A stretch of 64,000 nt of DNA from Chitinophagaceae bacterium (GCA_028288365.1 JAQBNU010000017.1:1-64000); one strand, 5' to 3'; positions 25,719-35,492 are shown, counted from the stretch's first letter. Translations and numbers: made by a program. Notes: generated by a model from the letters alone, not told the origin.

Positions 25719-28162
25719 TAGAATGGATAACCTATCCCGATGTTGAAGGTAGGTGATTTGGTAATGGTTTGTGAAAGCACATACCGTTGACCGATGGGTT
25801 CAGCAGGATCGAGCAATCTGTAACCCATGTCAAATCGAATGATCAGGAAGGTGAAGTTCAGACGTACACCATATCCTGTGCCCACTGCAATATCTCGAAT
25901 AGATTCGAAATATTTGAAATCAGAACCAGGCCGTGTGGGATCTTTTAATGCCCATACGTTACCGGCATCCAGGAAGACGGCTCCTTCCAGGAACCAGTAT
26001 ATTTTAAAGCGGTATTCAATGCTTGTTTCCAATAACACTTCTCCCGGTTGTTCAAAGAGGTAACCGTTTCTCGTGTCTTTGTAAGAACCTGGTCCCAGAC
26101 GCCTCGGCTGCCAGGCCCTGATGCTGCTGGTACCTCCTGCGAAGAAATATTTTTCATAGGGTAAAATAAAACTGCCGTTTTGCTTGTAACCTGACGTACC
26201 ATAGGGCCTCGTGTAACCGGCAATGAACTTTGCTGCTACGCTGTGTTTTTTACCTAGTGGTCTAGTTCCTCTCAAGTCCAATTGAAATTTAACGTATTGG
26301 AAATATTGTAAATTGAATAATTTATTTTCCGGTTCATGGGTAATGTAACGACTGAGCATGTTCGGAACATTGCCTCCGATCTCAACATACGGTTTAATGA
26401 AGATACTCGGTTTGTTTGTTCCGAACTGAAAGTTGTTGTAAGCATAATAAAAGTTAAAGTTGGTCACGATGGACCTTCTGAAGGTCACGTAGAGGTTGTT
26501 GCCTGAAGCCCTTAAGGTATCGAGGTAGTTTTGAAACTCATCGGTCTTGATGTTGGAGTTGACCACGTACATCTCTATGGGTGTTACCCCAAACTGGCTG
26601 AATTTATTTTTTCCTAAAAAGAAATAGGACAGGGAAGTATTGACGAATGTTCGTCTGTATTCATAGCGGTCAATGAAACCATAACCCATCAACAATCGCG
26701 ATCGTGGAGCACTGCGTTCTACTTTTTTTCGTAAACCTGGAAAGAGAAGAGAAGGGAAAGTCAACGTAATACCGCTGTTGAATTGTTGCGTCGTCAGTAC
26801 GTTGTTGACGTTCAATGCAGAAGCTTGTCCTTCCAAACTGTAACGCACAAACGTTTCGAAGATTTCGAAATTCTTGAATACGTTGCGGGCCTTGAAACTC
26901 ACATTGACGAAGGGACCTGGTATATAACCCTGACCTACGGAGAGTCCGTATTCCTGCGACAATTGGTATTTTTTCAGCGGACTGGTGTAGATGTATATCT
27001 TCAGTGCGTTGGTAGAAGCATTGGCACTGTCTTGCTTGATGACATCCGGTTTGATGTTGACGAGTCGAAACATATCGAGTGTTCCTAATCTTCTTTGAAT
27101 GCTTTCTATTTTTCGCTGATCGTAGACGTCACCTTCTTTTAGAAATATTTTGCGACTTAAAATTTTTGTGTTGTATTTTCTTCCATAGAGTTGGTACGTG
27201 ATGATGCCGTCATGTATTTCTTTGTAATTGTCAGGCATGGACTTTCCCTGACTGACTTCTGCAAAGAAGGCGACTTCATCGATGCGGTATACATTAAACT
27301 GAGAACTGTCTTCCTTCTCGATGTGCAGGGTGATGTCGAGCTGATAGGCATTCAGGTTACTGTCTAGTGTATAATAAATATTTTGTTTAGAAATTTTATA
27401 ATACCCGTTGTCTTTTAGAATCGCGAAGAGGCGATCTCTTTCATCCGAAAGGTGTTGTTCATTGTACTGGACATTTTCATTCAAATCGCTGGCGCCTTTG
27501 TGAGCGGTGTTCAATGAATCTATTCGTTTATCATGTATGTCGTAAAAGATGTGTCGAACGGTATAAGGTTCTTTTTCTGAAACGTGATAAGTTACTTTGG
27601 CTTTGCGTTTTTTGTATTTCACCGACCAGGTCACTTCGTTTTGTAAGAAACCTTTCGACTTCAAATGCCGGTGAATGTTTCGTGTACTCTCTACTGTACT
27701 GATGGAATCAAAGACAACGGGTGCTTCACCTATCGTACGCATGACCCAGTTGCCTTCCGTTATGTTTTTATAACTCTTGGAAAGTTTTTTGTTTTTCTTT
27801 TCGCGCAGTTTGTTTTTTCGTTTTTCTGTTTTTGCTTTTTCAATTCTGCGATTGAAAGAAGCTTCCTTATGGTTGTATTGTTTTTGAAGGGCCACTGTAT
27901 CGTACCAGCTTTTTCCAAAATAATAAAACCCCAAATAAATTTGAAAGCCCAGAATGTTGCGGTTGCTTTTTTGCTTAAAGTAAGAGCTCAGCTCATCTTC
28001 TGATAATTTTTTAGTACCTTGAACGGACTGTTTGGTGAGCAGGTGTTTACCCTTGTATTTGGGGTCATTGCTGAAATAACGCAAACTGGGTCTACAACTG
28101 ACCATAAGCAGCGCAAAACCGGCAAAAAATAGTACGTAATGATATATGGATTTCTTTGTCAA
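25718..28162 (-). CDS. BamA/TamA (Omp85) family outer-membrane protein, lipoprotein form
   Basis: An 814-residue outer-membrane assembly-type protein. The N-terminus has a lipoprotein signal (FFAGFALLMVSC, Cys about 23), then POTRA-like periplasmic repeats (about 100-400, including a Lys-rich helix with KAKTEKRKNKLREKKNKKLS) and a C-terminal 16-strand barrel ending in Phe. The barrel has GTSSIRAWQPRRLGPGSY (about 660-677) and FDMGYRL near the end, matching the VRGF-type lid-lock motif region. It is a lipidated Omp85 of the TamA-like type found in Bacteroidota, so it may handle outer-membrane protein or lipid insertion. It is divergent from the rRNA methyltransferase gene and overlaps its possible TTG start. 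Confidence 0.9.
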   Translation of the reverse strand: MTKKSIYHYVLFFAGFALLMVSCRPSLRYFSNDPKYKGKHLLTKQSVQGTKKLSEDELSSYFKQKSNRNILGFQIYLGFYYFGKSWYDTVALQKQYNHKEASFNRRIEKAKTEKRKNKLREKKNKKLSKSYKNITEGNWVMRTIGEAPVVFDSISTVESTRNIHRHLKSKGFLQNEVTWSVKYKKRKAKVTYHVSEKEPYTVRHIFYDIHDKRIDSLNTAHKGASDLNENVQYNEQHLSDERDRLFAILKDNGYYKISKQNIYYTLDSNLNAYQLDITLHIEKEDSSQFNVYRIDEVAFFAEVSQGKSMPDNYKEIHDGIITYQLYGRKYNTKILSRKIFLKEGDVYDQRKIESIQRRLGTLDMFRLVNIKPDVIKQDSANASTNALKIYIYTSPLKKYQLSQEYGLSVGQGYIPGPFVNVSFKARNVFKNFEIFETFVRYSLEGQASALNVNNVLTTQQFNSGITLTFPSLLFPGLRKKVERSAPRSRLLMGYGFIDRYEYRRTFVNTSLSYFFLGKNKFSQFGVTPIEMYVVNSNIKTDEFQNYLDTLRASGNNLYVTFRRSIVTNFNFYYAYNNFQFGTNKPSIFIKPYVEIGGNVPNMLSRYITHEPENKLFNLQYFQYVKFQLDLRGTRPLGKKHSVAAKFIAGYTRPYGTSGYKQNGSFILPYEKYFFAGGTSSIRAWQPRRLGPGSYKDTRNGYLFEQPGEVLLETSIEYRFKIYWFLEGAVFLDAGNVWALKDPTRPGSDFKYFESIRDIAVGTGYGVRLNFTFLIIRFDMGYRLLDPAEPIGQRYVLSQTITKSPTFNIGIGYPF

Positions 28163-28167
28163 ATCTA

Positions 28168-28905
28168 ATGCTAAGCAAAAACGATATAAAAATCATCAAA
28201 TCTCTGCAGAATAAAAAATACAGGAAGACTTATGGCTTATTTACTGTAGAAGGGGAGAAAAATGTAGTCGAATTGATACAGGCTCAATGGCGCATTCAAC
28301 GCCTGATCATCAGTGAACGTTTTGCAGAGAAATACAGGACCTTGTTGTCGTCCTTCAGGCAGGAAATCACTGTTGTTTCCGAGTCTTTGCTCGGTGAACT
28401 GGGACATCTGGAGTCCAACCATGCAGCACTGGCTGTGGTGCCAATGGTAGATCTCAGCAAAGAACAACTGGATCAGAGCCGCTCCATGTTGGCCCTGTGC
28501 AATGTACAGGATCCGGGGAACCTGGGCACCATCATTCGAACGGCCGACTGGTTTGGTATCCATCAGATTGTCTGTTCACCAGTCACAGTAGAATGGTTTA
28601 ATCCTAAAGTAATCCAGGCCACGATGGGTGCTTTTATCCGGGTGAAGGTCTTTTACCAGGAACTGGAACCCTTTCTTAAAAATGCCCGGCAGCCCATTGT
28701 TGCGGCCGATTTGCAGGGAAGTAATATTTACGAACACCAGTTTAAGGATCCTTCTATTATTTTAATGGGCAGTGAATCGCACGGTATACCGGAAGAACTT
28801 TCTTCTTACATCACGGATAGATTGACCATTCCTTCTTTTGGTGAAACCGAGTCCTTGAATGTAGCCATCGCTACGGGTATATTTTGTTATGCGTTGAGGA
28901 AATAA
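28168..28905 (+). CDS. SpoU/TrmH-family RNA methyltransferase
   Basis: A SPOUT-class 2'-O-methyltransferase for tRNA or rRNA, 245 residues from the ATG at 28168 (a TTG at 28156 is possible but overlaps the divergent gene). The N-terminal substrate-binding segment (KKYRKTYGLFTVEGEKNVVE) is followed by the three SPOUT motifs: NVQDPGNLGTIIRTADWFGI, IILMGSESHGIPEEL and IPSFGETESLNVAIATGIF. The length and motifs fit the TrmH/RlmB-like group; the exact RNA target cannot be told. Confidence 0.93.
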   Translation: MLSKNDIKIIKSLQNKKYRKTYGLFTVEGEKNVVELIQAQWRIQRLIISERFAEKYRTLLSSFRQEITVVSESLLGELGHLESNHAALAVVPMVDLSKEQLDQSRSMLALCNVQDPGNLGTIIRTADWFGIHQIVCSPVTVEWFNPKVIQATMGAFIRVKVFYQELEPFLKNARQPIVAADLQGSNIYEHQFKDPSIILMGSESHGIPEELSSYITDRLTIPSFGETESLNVAIATGIFCYALRK

Positions 28906-29076
28906 AGACTCTTGGCACTATTCACTTTTGGGTTGTTCTTGTTAAATCTTTAGAATAGGAAAAAGGTCATTTATTTAAATGAAAACTTTATTCATAAATT
29001 TATTGTGAAAATAAGTAATTACAATTTTAGAAAATATTTGGTGTAGATAATTTTAAGGAGGCAGATAGAGTAAAAT

Positions 29077-29106
29077 CCTTTTTGTAAACGGCCGTTTGCA
29101 AAAAGG
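29077..29106 (-). terminator. Terminator of the glycan operon
   Basis: CCTTTTTGtAAACGGCCGTTTgCAAAAAGG is a long palindrome that begins three bases after the stop of the minus-strand GT4 gene and continues into a T-run on that strand. The rest of 28906-29076 is AT-rich with nothing recognised. Confidence 0.8.
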
Positions 29107-29108
29107 AG

Positions 29109-30347
29109 CTATTGGTTCAGCAAACTTTCGTACACAGATTGATATTGCTGAGCAACTACAGGAAAATTAAATTTCTCCATCACCTGTTCTCTGCTGGCTT
29201 CACCAAACGAGCGTCGCAAGATTTCATCGCTTAGTAATAAATACAAACCTTCTGCCATGTCTTCTGTTGACTTGAGTTGAGCAAGGTATCCGTTCTTCAA
29301 ATGTTGAATCATATCGGACGTGCCGCCCACATTGAATGCGATGGCTGGTGTACCGCTGGACATCGCTTCCATCACTGTGTTGGGAAGGTTGTCTTCTATA
29401 GAAGGAGTGATGAATACATCTGCCAAAGCGTAATATTCCGCCATGGTTGTAGAATCGGAAATGTATCCTGGGAAATGTGCAGGATAAGGCAGCGCTTGAA
29501 TTAATTCAGGATTGAATTTTCCGATGATGAGCAACTCCGTGCTGTCGTTGAGTTGCGGATGTCTCTTCTTCAACAAGGACAACGCAGACAATAGGTATTG
29601 AAATCCTTTTCGGCTGTCCTGCACATTGGCCGCAGCAAACAGGACGATATTTTTATCGGTGGCTAAACCGTATTTTTTTCTAAGCGCTGATTTTGATTGA
29701 GGCTTGTAGATGTCTGTATCAATGGGATTGGGAATGGCCATGATTTTTTTATGAGCCAGTAAAGAACTTTGACCCGCCAGTTCTTTTAACCAATGGCTGC
29801 ACGTAACAATGGTCAAGTCCAACTCGTCAAACAACGCTTTCTTTTTTAAATAGACCTGATGAGACAAATCATTATCGGCTGGATCTTTTAGAAAAAAGCA
29901 TTGTCCGCAAGCTTGTTTGAAATGATCACAGTTGTCGCTGTAATGGCAACCTCCCGTGAACGTCCACATGTCGTGAAGGGTCCAGACGATGGGCTTTTTT
30001 AATTGTGCCAGTTGTTCTAGCGAATGAAGAGAAAGAAAACCATTGTTGATCCAATGCAAATGAATGACATCGGCATTTTTAATTTCCTCTTGACGCGAAA
30101 TATCCATTCCCGTATTGGCCAACGAAAATTTAAACCGATCCTCTTTTGATCGTTCGTAAAAAGAAAAGTACGTTTTTTCTATTGCCAGTCGAAAGAGGTA
30201 AAGGTATTTGGAAAAGACAGAAGATTCGTTGAGGTGCAAGGTACTTGCTTTGACTGTACCCGTTGTAGAGAGCGCATGGTACAAGCGGGAACAGGCAATG
30301 GCTGCTCCGCCGGTATGGGCGTATGTATTGACGAGTACAACCTTCAT
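29109..30347 (-). CDS. Glycosyltransferase family 4 protein, last gene of a glycan operon
   Basis: A GT-B fold retaining glycosyltransferase of 412 residues. The N-terminus has KVVLVNTYAHTGGAAIACSR (acceptor side). HLHWINNGFLS and WTLHDMWTFTGGCHYSDNCD (about 118-137) resemble the glycosyltransferases that accompany colanic-acid-like pathways. The C-terminal donor site is VFITPSIEDNLPNTVMEAMS with SGTPAIAFNVGG, carrying the EX7E motif. The cluster of Cys residues around 137-155 (CDHFKQACGQCFF) is a known trait of this subgroup. The gene starts at the stop of the FkbM gene. The sugar is unknown. Confidence 0.9.
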   Translation of the reverse strand: MKVVLVNTYAHTGGAAIACSRLYHALSTTGTVKASTLHLNESSVFSKYLYLFRLAIEKTYFSFYERSKEDRFKFSLANTGMDISRQEEIKNADVIHLHWINNGFLSLHSLEQLAQLKKPIVWTLHDMWTFTGGCHYSDNCDHFKQACGQCFFLKDPADNDLSHQVYLKKKALFDELDLTIVTCSHWLKELAGQSSLLAHKKIMAIPNPIDTDIYKPQSKSALRKKYGLATDKNIVLFAAANVQDSRKGFQYLLSALSLLKKRHPQLNDSTELLIIGKFNPELIQALPYPAHFPGYISDSTTMAEYYALADVFITPSIEDNLPNTVMEAMSSGTPAIAFNVGGTSDMIQHLKNGYLAQLKSTEDMAEGLYLLLSDEILRRSFGEASREQVMEKFNFPVVAQQYQSVYESLLNQ

Positions 30348-31150
30348 TAGATCTGGTAAGCGAAAATGTTGACTTGAAAATCCATCGTCTTATCGAGAGA
30401 ACGATTGGCAAACGGTTTTCGTCTGAGGTTAACCGGTAAAGTATAATAGCGAAAGCCGTTGCTGTGCAAAATGCTAAGCAGTGTGTGTAAGTCTTGTCCG
30501 GACTGACTGTAAGAATGGTATTCGATGAAGAGGTTTTTGATTTTTGATAAAACGGTGGCGCAGTCCTGGATGACATCTATTTCTGCTCCTTCTATATCCA
30601 TTTTAAGAAAATCAATGCTGTTTTCTTTGTCCAGCAGGTCGCGCAGGCGCACGGAGGGTATATTGACTTTATTAATACCTGTCATGATCGAACCTCCGTC
30701 TGCTCCGTCTGAAGCCATTTCCACACCGTCGTTGTGAATCCATACGGCTTTATCAATGAGGTCCACTTGTTGCAAGTTGTTGCGTTTGATGTTGTCGTCC
30801 AATAATTTAGCAATGGCCGGGTCGGCCTCAAAGGCTTTGATGACGGCACCAGGAAAGAGTTCTTTGAAATACAGACAACTCATGCCAATGTTAGATCCGC
30901 AATCGTAGATCAGTGGATTTTTTTTGTTGCTTTCGAAATAATAAATTTCATCGGCAAAGATTTCCTTGAACTGCCAGACGAAGGACAAGGGATCCGCTAC
31001 CGTGATAGAGTATCCTAAAAAAGAAACCTGTTTTTTTGAAAAACGTTTGGAATCCCCGTGCAGAAAGACCAGCCAGTGGAACACCCGTTGATTCTTGTGC
31101 TTCAGGAAATAATAAGCGTTTTTAAATAATACTTTTAGAAGTAAGGTCAT
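30347..31150 (-). CDS. FkbM family methyltransferase
   Basis: A SAM-dependent O-methyltransferase of 267 residues. IYDCGSNIGMSCLYFKELFP (about 82-101) is motif I, AFEADPAIAKLLDDNIKRNN follows, and IDFLKMDIEGAEIDVIQDCA with LFIEYHS are the FkbM signature parts. It lies between two glycosyltransferases, so methylation of a sugar in a surface glycan is inferred. The gene ends at the start of the downstream GT4 gene and begins 18 bases after the upstream GT4 gene, forming a three-gene operon. Confidence 0.9.
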   Translation of the reverse strand: MTLLLKVLFKNAYYFLKHKNQRVFHWLVFLHGDSKRFSKKQVSFLGYSITVADPLSFVWQFKEIFADEIYYFESNKKNPLIYDCGSNIGMSCLYFKELFPGAVIKAFEADPAIAKLLDDNIKRNNLQQVDLIDKAVWIHNDGVEMASDGADGGSIMTGINKVNIPSVRLRDLLDKENSIDFLKMDIEGAEIDVIQDCATVLSKIKNLFIEYHSYSQSGQDLHTLLSILHSNGFRYYTLPVNLRRKPFANRSLDKTMDFQVNIFAYQI

Positions 31151-31168
31151 CGTGTTTTTTTTAATGCA

Positions 31169-32386
31169 TTATTTTTTGCCGGCCAGGTACTGGAAGGTTT
31201 CCGCATATCCGTTGATGACGGTATGTATATTGATTTCTTGTTGGATGATTTGTAAGGAGTGATCACCCATTTGTTTGACCAGATCGGGTTTGCCAAGCAG
31301 GTAGTGAATCTTTTGGTATAAATCTTCTTCGTCATCGTTCTCAAAGAAGAAACCGTTGACATTGTTTCGTACCAGTTTTTTTTCTGTGCCGTCGCATACC
31401 GAACAGATGACTGGCTTTTCATAACACATGGCTTCGTTGATGGAAAGTCCGCCGACGCCTGCCAGTACATAGATAGCTGAAGCCTGAAAATATTGTCCCA
31501 GGACTTCGGGATCGTATACGCCGCCTACGAAGCGTACCTGTTGTGCAACGCCTAGTGCGTTGGCTTGCTGCTTCAGGTGTTCTTCTTCAGGTCCGTTGCC
31601 GACGACGAGCAATTCCACTTGTGGGAAATCTTTTTTAAGTTTTTCTATGATCGACACCAGGTAATGTACCTTCTTCCATTTCACTAAGCGACCGACGTGA
31701 ATGATGCGAAGCGGATTGGCAGGTAGGATAGGAGCCGCGTTACTGATCTTTTGTTTCGATTGAAATATTTTATCTGTATCAGGAGAATTGTAAATGATGT
31801 GTATTTTTTCTTTGTCTACGCCGTAGCTGCCCAATACGTCAAAGGCTTCTTCCACGTAGCAGACGTGCGCATCGAGTTTGTCTAAATAATATTTTCTGAA
31901 TTGTGTGATGAGAAAATATTTAAACTGATCGACCAGCGATACTTTATCTGTGACGGTAAGCGTTTCATTCACCACATTTTTTGCAGAAGCATAAAACCTT
32001 CGGGCTTCGGAATATTTGGGAACGAGGTATGGAATACTTTTCTCCACCAGTTTGATCTTGTTGGCTTTGATGTAGCGGTATAAAGAGCGGTCCAGAAAAA
32101 TGCCTTGTATGTATGGCCAACCCGCGATGATGACATCGGGTTGTTCTGATTGAATGATGCTTTTGACGTGTTGCAAAAAAGCTTTCCCATACCAGGCTAC
32201 GTATTCTTCTGTGCGAATGACTTTGAACGAAATGCCTTTGTCGGTTTGAAATACATTTTTACCCAATGAAGTGTTGTTGTTTTCCGGAATCAAAACAGAA
32301 ACCTGCGTATCGGGCAGTGCATTCAGCCGATTCAATACATCGTTGTAATAATGCGGAAGACCTTCAAATAGGAATAGAACCTTCAA
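31169..32386 (-). CDS. Glycosyltransferase family 4 protein, first gene of a glycan operon
   Basis: A GT-B fold glycosyltransferase of 405 residues. The donor-binding half starts near PLRIIHVGRLVKWKKVHYLV (about 235-254), followed by LLVVGNGPEEEHLKQQA, VRFVGGVYDPEVLGQYFQAS and AGVGGLSINEAMCYEKPVIC, the EX7E-type site. The N-terminal half has VIIAGWPYIQGIFLDRSLYR. It is cytosolic or membrane-associated, with no clear transmembrane helix. As the first gene of the GT4-FkbM-GT4 operon it is likely to build a methylated surface oligosaccharide, but no polymerase or flippase gene is in view. Confidence 0.9.
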   Translation of the reverse strand: MKVLFLFEGLPHYYNDVLNRLNALPDTQVSVLIPENNNTSLGKNVFQTDKGISFKVIRTEEYVAWYGKAFLQHVKSIIQSEQPDVIIAGWPYIQGIFLDRSLYRYIKANKIKLVEKSIPYLVPKYSEARRFYASAKNVVNETLTVTDKVSLVDQFKYFLITQFRKYYLDKLDAHVCYVEEAFDVLGSYGVDKEKIHIIYNSPDTDKIFQSKQKISNAAPILPANPLRIIHVGRLVKWKKVHYLVSIIEKLKKDFPQVELLVVGNGPEEEHLKQQANALGVAQQVRFVGGVYDPEVLGQYFQASAIYVLAGVGGLSINEAMCYEKPVICSVCDGTEKKLVRNNVNGFFFENDDEEDLYQKIHYLLGKPDLVKQMGDHSLQIIQQEINIHTVINGYAETFQYLAGKK

Positions 32387-32546
32387 TGCTTAAGGATGAT
32401 TTAAATGATGGAATCAGTTGATCGATCTTTGGTAAAGATAAGCGTTTAGTTTTATTTTTTTTGTAAAATTATGGATCTCGTGAATTTATCCGGATATAGC
32501 TGTTGTATATATGTTATGAATGATAACTCTGATCAGATTGAAGATA

Positions 32547-32878
32547 AGGGCGTTCCCTGCGGGCCGGGCTTTCGCCACTCGCTTCTCGGCAAAGCATCTA
32601 ATGGTTTCAAATGAAGAACATGTGCCGAGAGAGCTCAAACAATGGCTCAATCCCTAACGCAAATCGTTAGAGCTCTTAAGAACCAAATCGTAGGTTAAAG
32701 CTGAATGATAAAGCAATGTAAAATCGCGTGAGGGATAGGAGTGGAAAGCCCACAGCGAGCCGATAAAAATAGGTTATTGGAGCAAGTCTGATCCGAGCGA
32801 GGACTTGGAACACAATTGAGCACGAGAGTGCGAAAATTGCGAACGTAGTTCTGCCCGGCCCGGAGGGACACGCCCTGA
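32547..32878. repeat. Large dispersed repeat 'GGGCGTTCCC', copy 3 (longest, both ends)
   Basis: Fills most of the gene-free stretch 32387-33040. The left end AGGGCGTTCCCTGCGGGCCG matches the reverse complement of the right end CGGCCCGGAGGGACACGCCC, giving terminal inverted repeats of about 22 bases. Internal blocks are GGGCTTTCGCCACTCGCTTC, CAAACAATGGCTCAATCCC, the hairpin CTAACGcaaatCGTTAG and GAGCACGAGAGTGCGAAAAT. About 46 bases near 32810-32855 are nearly identical to copy 4. The flanks 32387-32546 and 32879-33040 show nothing further that I can name. Confidence 0.88.
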
Positions 32879-33040
32879 ATGCACTAGCAATAAATTAAAA
32901 CGAAGCCAACGATCCAATTCTCCTTCTCTTAACCTATTTCCTTCTCCACTTTTTTATATTAAATTCCACTTAAATCTGACTGTCTACATCGACTTTCACC
33001 AATTTAATACGATCTTCACGTAAACTATAATCTTACCACA

Positions 33041-33583
33041 ATGAAGCAATTGATTGCAGCTCTTCTCTTACTTGGCCTTGCGTTTCAGGTACAGGCACAA
33101 CAAGACGATTCTAATTTTCAACATACCAATAAAGGTTCGCACCTGGCTGGAGGAACGATCAGTCTGGCGAGTTCGTTTGCTGCTTCGTACAATGTGTTTG
33201 GAGCCAACTTAAATCCCAACTACGGTTACTTCTTTGCCGATCGCATGGCAGTGGGTGGAATCTTGTCGTTGAATTATTCCAAGTCGAATACAGCGGATGC
33301 GAGTACATTGGCTACCTTGTCGCCGTTCTTTCGTTACTATTTCGGACCGAATAAACCGTTGATGTTTTTTGGTTATGCTTCTGCAGGCGGAGGAATTTAT
33401 ACCTACAATCAATCCAACGATTGGTTGTACAGTTTTCAGGTGGGCCCGGGTGTGGATTATTTCATCAATGAACACGTGGCGTTGGAAGGTTTGGTGACTT
33501 ACAAAGGAAGCCAGGTCACAACTACCAGACAGGACTATACCAACACCGTAGGCTTGTTGGTCGGATTACAAATCTTCTTTTAA
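33041..33583 (+). CDS. Secreted outer-membrane beta-barrel protein
   Basis: A 180-residue protein with a clear signal peptide (KQLIAALLLLGLAFQVQAQ, about 1-20) and alternating aromatic/glycine strands (NPNYGYFFADRMAVGGILSL, RYYFGPNKPLMFFGYASAGG, QVGPGVDYFINEHVALEGLV) ending in GLQIFF. This is the layout of an eight-stranded outer-membrane barrel (OmpW/OmpX-like) with a terminal Phe. The function is unknown. It stands 10 bases before a lipoprotein gene and leads a three-gene row of envelope proteins. Confidence 0.85.
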   Translation: MKQLIAALLLLGLAFQVQAQQDDSNFQHTNKGSHLAGGTISLASSFAASYNVFGANLNPNYGYFFADRMAVGGILSLNYSKSNTADASTLATLSPFFRYYFGPNKPLMFFGYASAGGGIYTYNQSNDWLYSFQVGPGVDYFINEHVALEGLVTYKGSQVTTTRQDYTNTVGLLVGLQIFF

Positions 33584-33593
33584 ACAGATCGCT

Positions 33594-34022
33594 ATGAAAA
33601 AAAATGCCATGACTTACCTGAGAAGTGTCGTGCTGTTCATTGGCGTCACTTTGCTCTTCGGCGCCTGTCATACCAATGGGTATAACAACAATGTTTCTTA
33701 CGGACCTTTTTACTACAGCTACATCAATTATGCACAGGGCACCGATCCTTATTCGGGTGCCATCTATTTTCTCATCACGCCTTACGGATACAACACCGCT
33801 TACGAATACTATGAAGTGACGGTATATGGTCTTGGTAAATATTATGTGCCCACCGGAGGAGGCCGTGTGACACTGCCTTATCTGTATCCGGGTAATTACA
33901 GTTTCTCTGTGCATGTCGGTTGCAACAATGCGTTCAATGCCACCTGTTACGATCAGTACTACAGCGGCAATGTAAATGTGTATGCTACACAGGCCGTTCA
34001 AGTACAATTCTCTCCCAACTAG
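33594..34022 (+). CDS. Small Tyr/Asn/Gly-rich lipoprotein
   Basis: A 142-residue protein with a lipobox VTLLFGAC (Cys about 26). The mature part is unusually rich in tyrosine, asparagine and glycine (SYGPFYYSYINYAQGTDPYS) and beta-rich, with CNNAFNATCYDQYY near the end holding two Cys. No named domain was recognised. It is co-oriented between the barrel protein (10 bases) and the TANFOR-like protein (23 bases), so a shared envelope role is likely. Confidence 0.75.
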   Translation: MKKNAMTYLRSVVLFIGVTLLFGACHTNGYNNNVSYGPFYYSYINYAQGTDPYSGAIYFLITPYGYNTAYEYYEVTVYGLGKYYVPTGGGRVTLPYLYPGNYSFSVHVGCNNAFNATCYDQYYSGNVNVYATQAVQVQFSPN

Positions 34023-34045
34023 TAGATGCTGAAAAATAGGATACC

Positions 34046-35449
34046 ATGTCGCTGAAAAAATTAGTTGTCACTGTTTTCTTGTGTGTAGTAGGAATGCTCA
34101 AGGCAACGGCACAAGCACCAGTGCAATTGAGTGCGTCTGTTCAGGGCCCTTATAGCACGCTACTTTCAGAGTACTATAACGATCAGGCACGGTTGAGTGT
34201 GGCGTTGCTGAATACCAGTGCAACGGAAACTTTTTTGCAGGTATACCTGAAGATGAGCATAGAGGGACAAGGTATAAAACTGCAGAGTGCTGCGTTTGCC
34301 AATTACCCTTCGATTGATTTGACGAGTGGTTATTCGGTGATTCTCCGTCAAAAAGATTTGGCGCCTTATTTCAATCCAAGAAATTTGCAAGGCTCTACCG
34401 CTTCCGGTTTGAGCCGCTTGCCGGAAGGAGACTACCAGTTTTGCTTTGAAGTATACGAGAGAAATACCGGACGTTTGCTGAGTGATAAACAATGTGCGCA
34501 AGCTTATTTGACGTTTAGTGATCAACCTTTTTTGACATCACCTGAAAAAGAAAAAGTGATTTCGCGTAATGATCCATTGAGTATTCTGTTTCAATGGACA
34601 CCCCGTCATTTGTCTAATCCCAATGCCAGTCGTACCTCGTACGAATTTACTTTGGTGGAAGTCAAAGAAGGAGATGCTGTGCCGGAAGCAACCTTCAACA
34701 AGTCTGCACCCCTTTATACCACTTCTGTACTAGCACCGAGTTTGTACTACGGTCCAGATCAACCTCAACTGGAAGTAGGCAAGCGCTATGCCTGGAGAGT
34801 GCGTGCTTCCCTGGTTACGACCAGTGGGGAACAGGAACCTTTTCGCAACGACGGCTATTCAGAAGTATTTTGGTTCAAGATGCAACAAGCCTGTCCTGCT
34901 TTGTCTCGCGCAGACATTTTCGCAGATCATGCCACGAATACCACCACGTTGAGCTGGGCAAGTGATAACAAACACGTAGGAGCGACGAGACTCGATTATC
35001 GTAAGAAGGGTACAGGTAAATGGACGACAGTAGAAGCGGCCATCAGTGAAGCGGTACTGAGCGATTTATTGTGGAACACAGAATATGAATACCAATTGGG
35101 TAATCGTTGTGCGCTGACAGATGAATTTGCATACGGTCGTCTGGAAAGTTTCAAAACCATCAATCAGGATTTGGCGCATGACGTTCCAAAGAAATTTCCG
35201 AAAGTTTCTAACCATACACTCATTGATGTGTTGAATGCAGGAGATGTGGTCTATGTGCAATCCTATGTGATGCGGATCATACAAGTTACCGGTGTTGCCG
35301 GACGTTACAGCGGAGAAGCGTATGTCGGTCTATTGGTGCCTAACATGAGCACTCCTGTCATGATCAAAGCCACGTTTCAGGACCTGCAGGTCAATATAGA
35401 GAAACAAATTTTTTCAGGAAAAATTGAAGCAAAGGAAAACGGAAAGTAA
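34046..35449 (+). CDS. TANFOR-like secreted protein with fibronectin-type region (short form)
   Basis: A 467-residue protein with a signal peptide (about 1-22, KATAQ). The N-terminal 150 residues (PVQLSASVQGPYSTLLSEYY, LPEGDYQFCFEVYERNTGRL then LSDKQCAQ) match the start of TANFOR-type Bacteroidota surface proteins. A Fn3-like segment follows (about 170-275), then a second Fn3-like stretch, and a final domain starting HDVPKKFPKVSNHTLIDVLN. Such proteins usually continue for more than a thousand residues; this one stops shortly after ATFQDLQVNIEKQIFSGKIE. It may be a natural short form or a truncated relic, because two repeat elements begin about 45 bases past its stop. Confidence 0.75.
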   Translation: MSLKKLVVTVFLCVVGMLKATAQAPVQLSASVQGPYSTLLSEYYNDQARLSVALLNTSATETFLQVYLKMSIEGQGIKLQSAAFANYPSIDLTSGYSVILRQKDLAPYFNPRNLQGSTASGLSRLPEGDYQFCFEVYERNTGRLLSDKQCAQAYLTFSDQPFLTSPEKEKVISRNDPLSILFQWTPRHLSNPNASRTSYEFTLVEVKEGDAVPEATFNKSAPLYTTSVLAPSLYYGPDQPQLEVGKRYAWRVRASLVTTSGEQEPFRNDGYSEVFWFKMQQACPALSRADIFADHATNTTTLSWASDNKHVGATRLDYRKKGTGKWTTVEAAISEAVLSDLLWNTEYEYQLGNRCALTDEFAYGRLESFKTINQDLAHDVPKKFPKVSNHTLIDVLNAGDVVYVQSYVMRIIQVTGVAGRYSGEAYVGLLVPNMSTPVMIKATFQDLQVNIEKQIFSGKIEAKENGK

Positions 35450-35492
35450 TTGTTTGCATAACGATAGCGTATCTCCATTGAATCAACAACTT

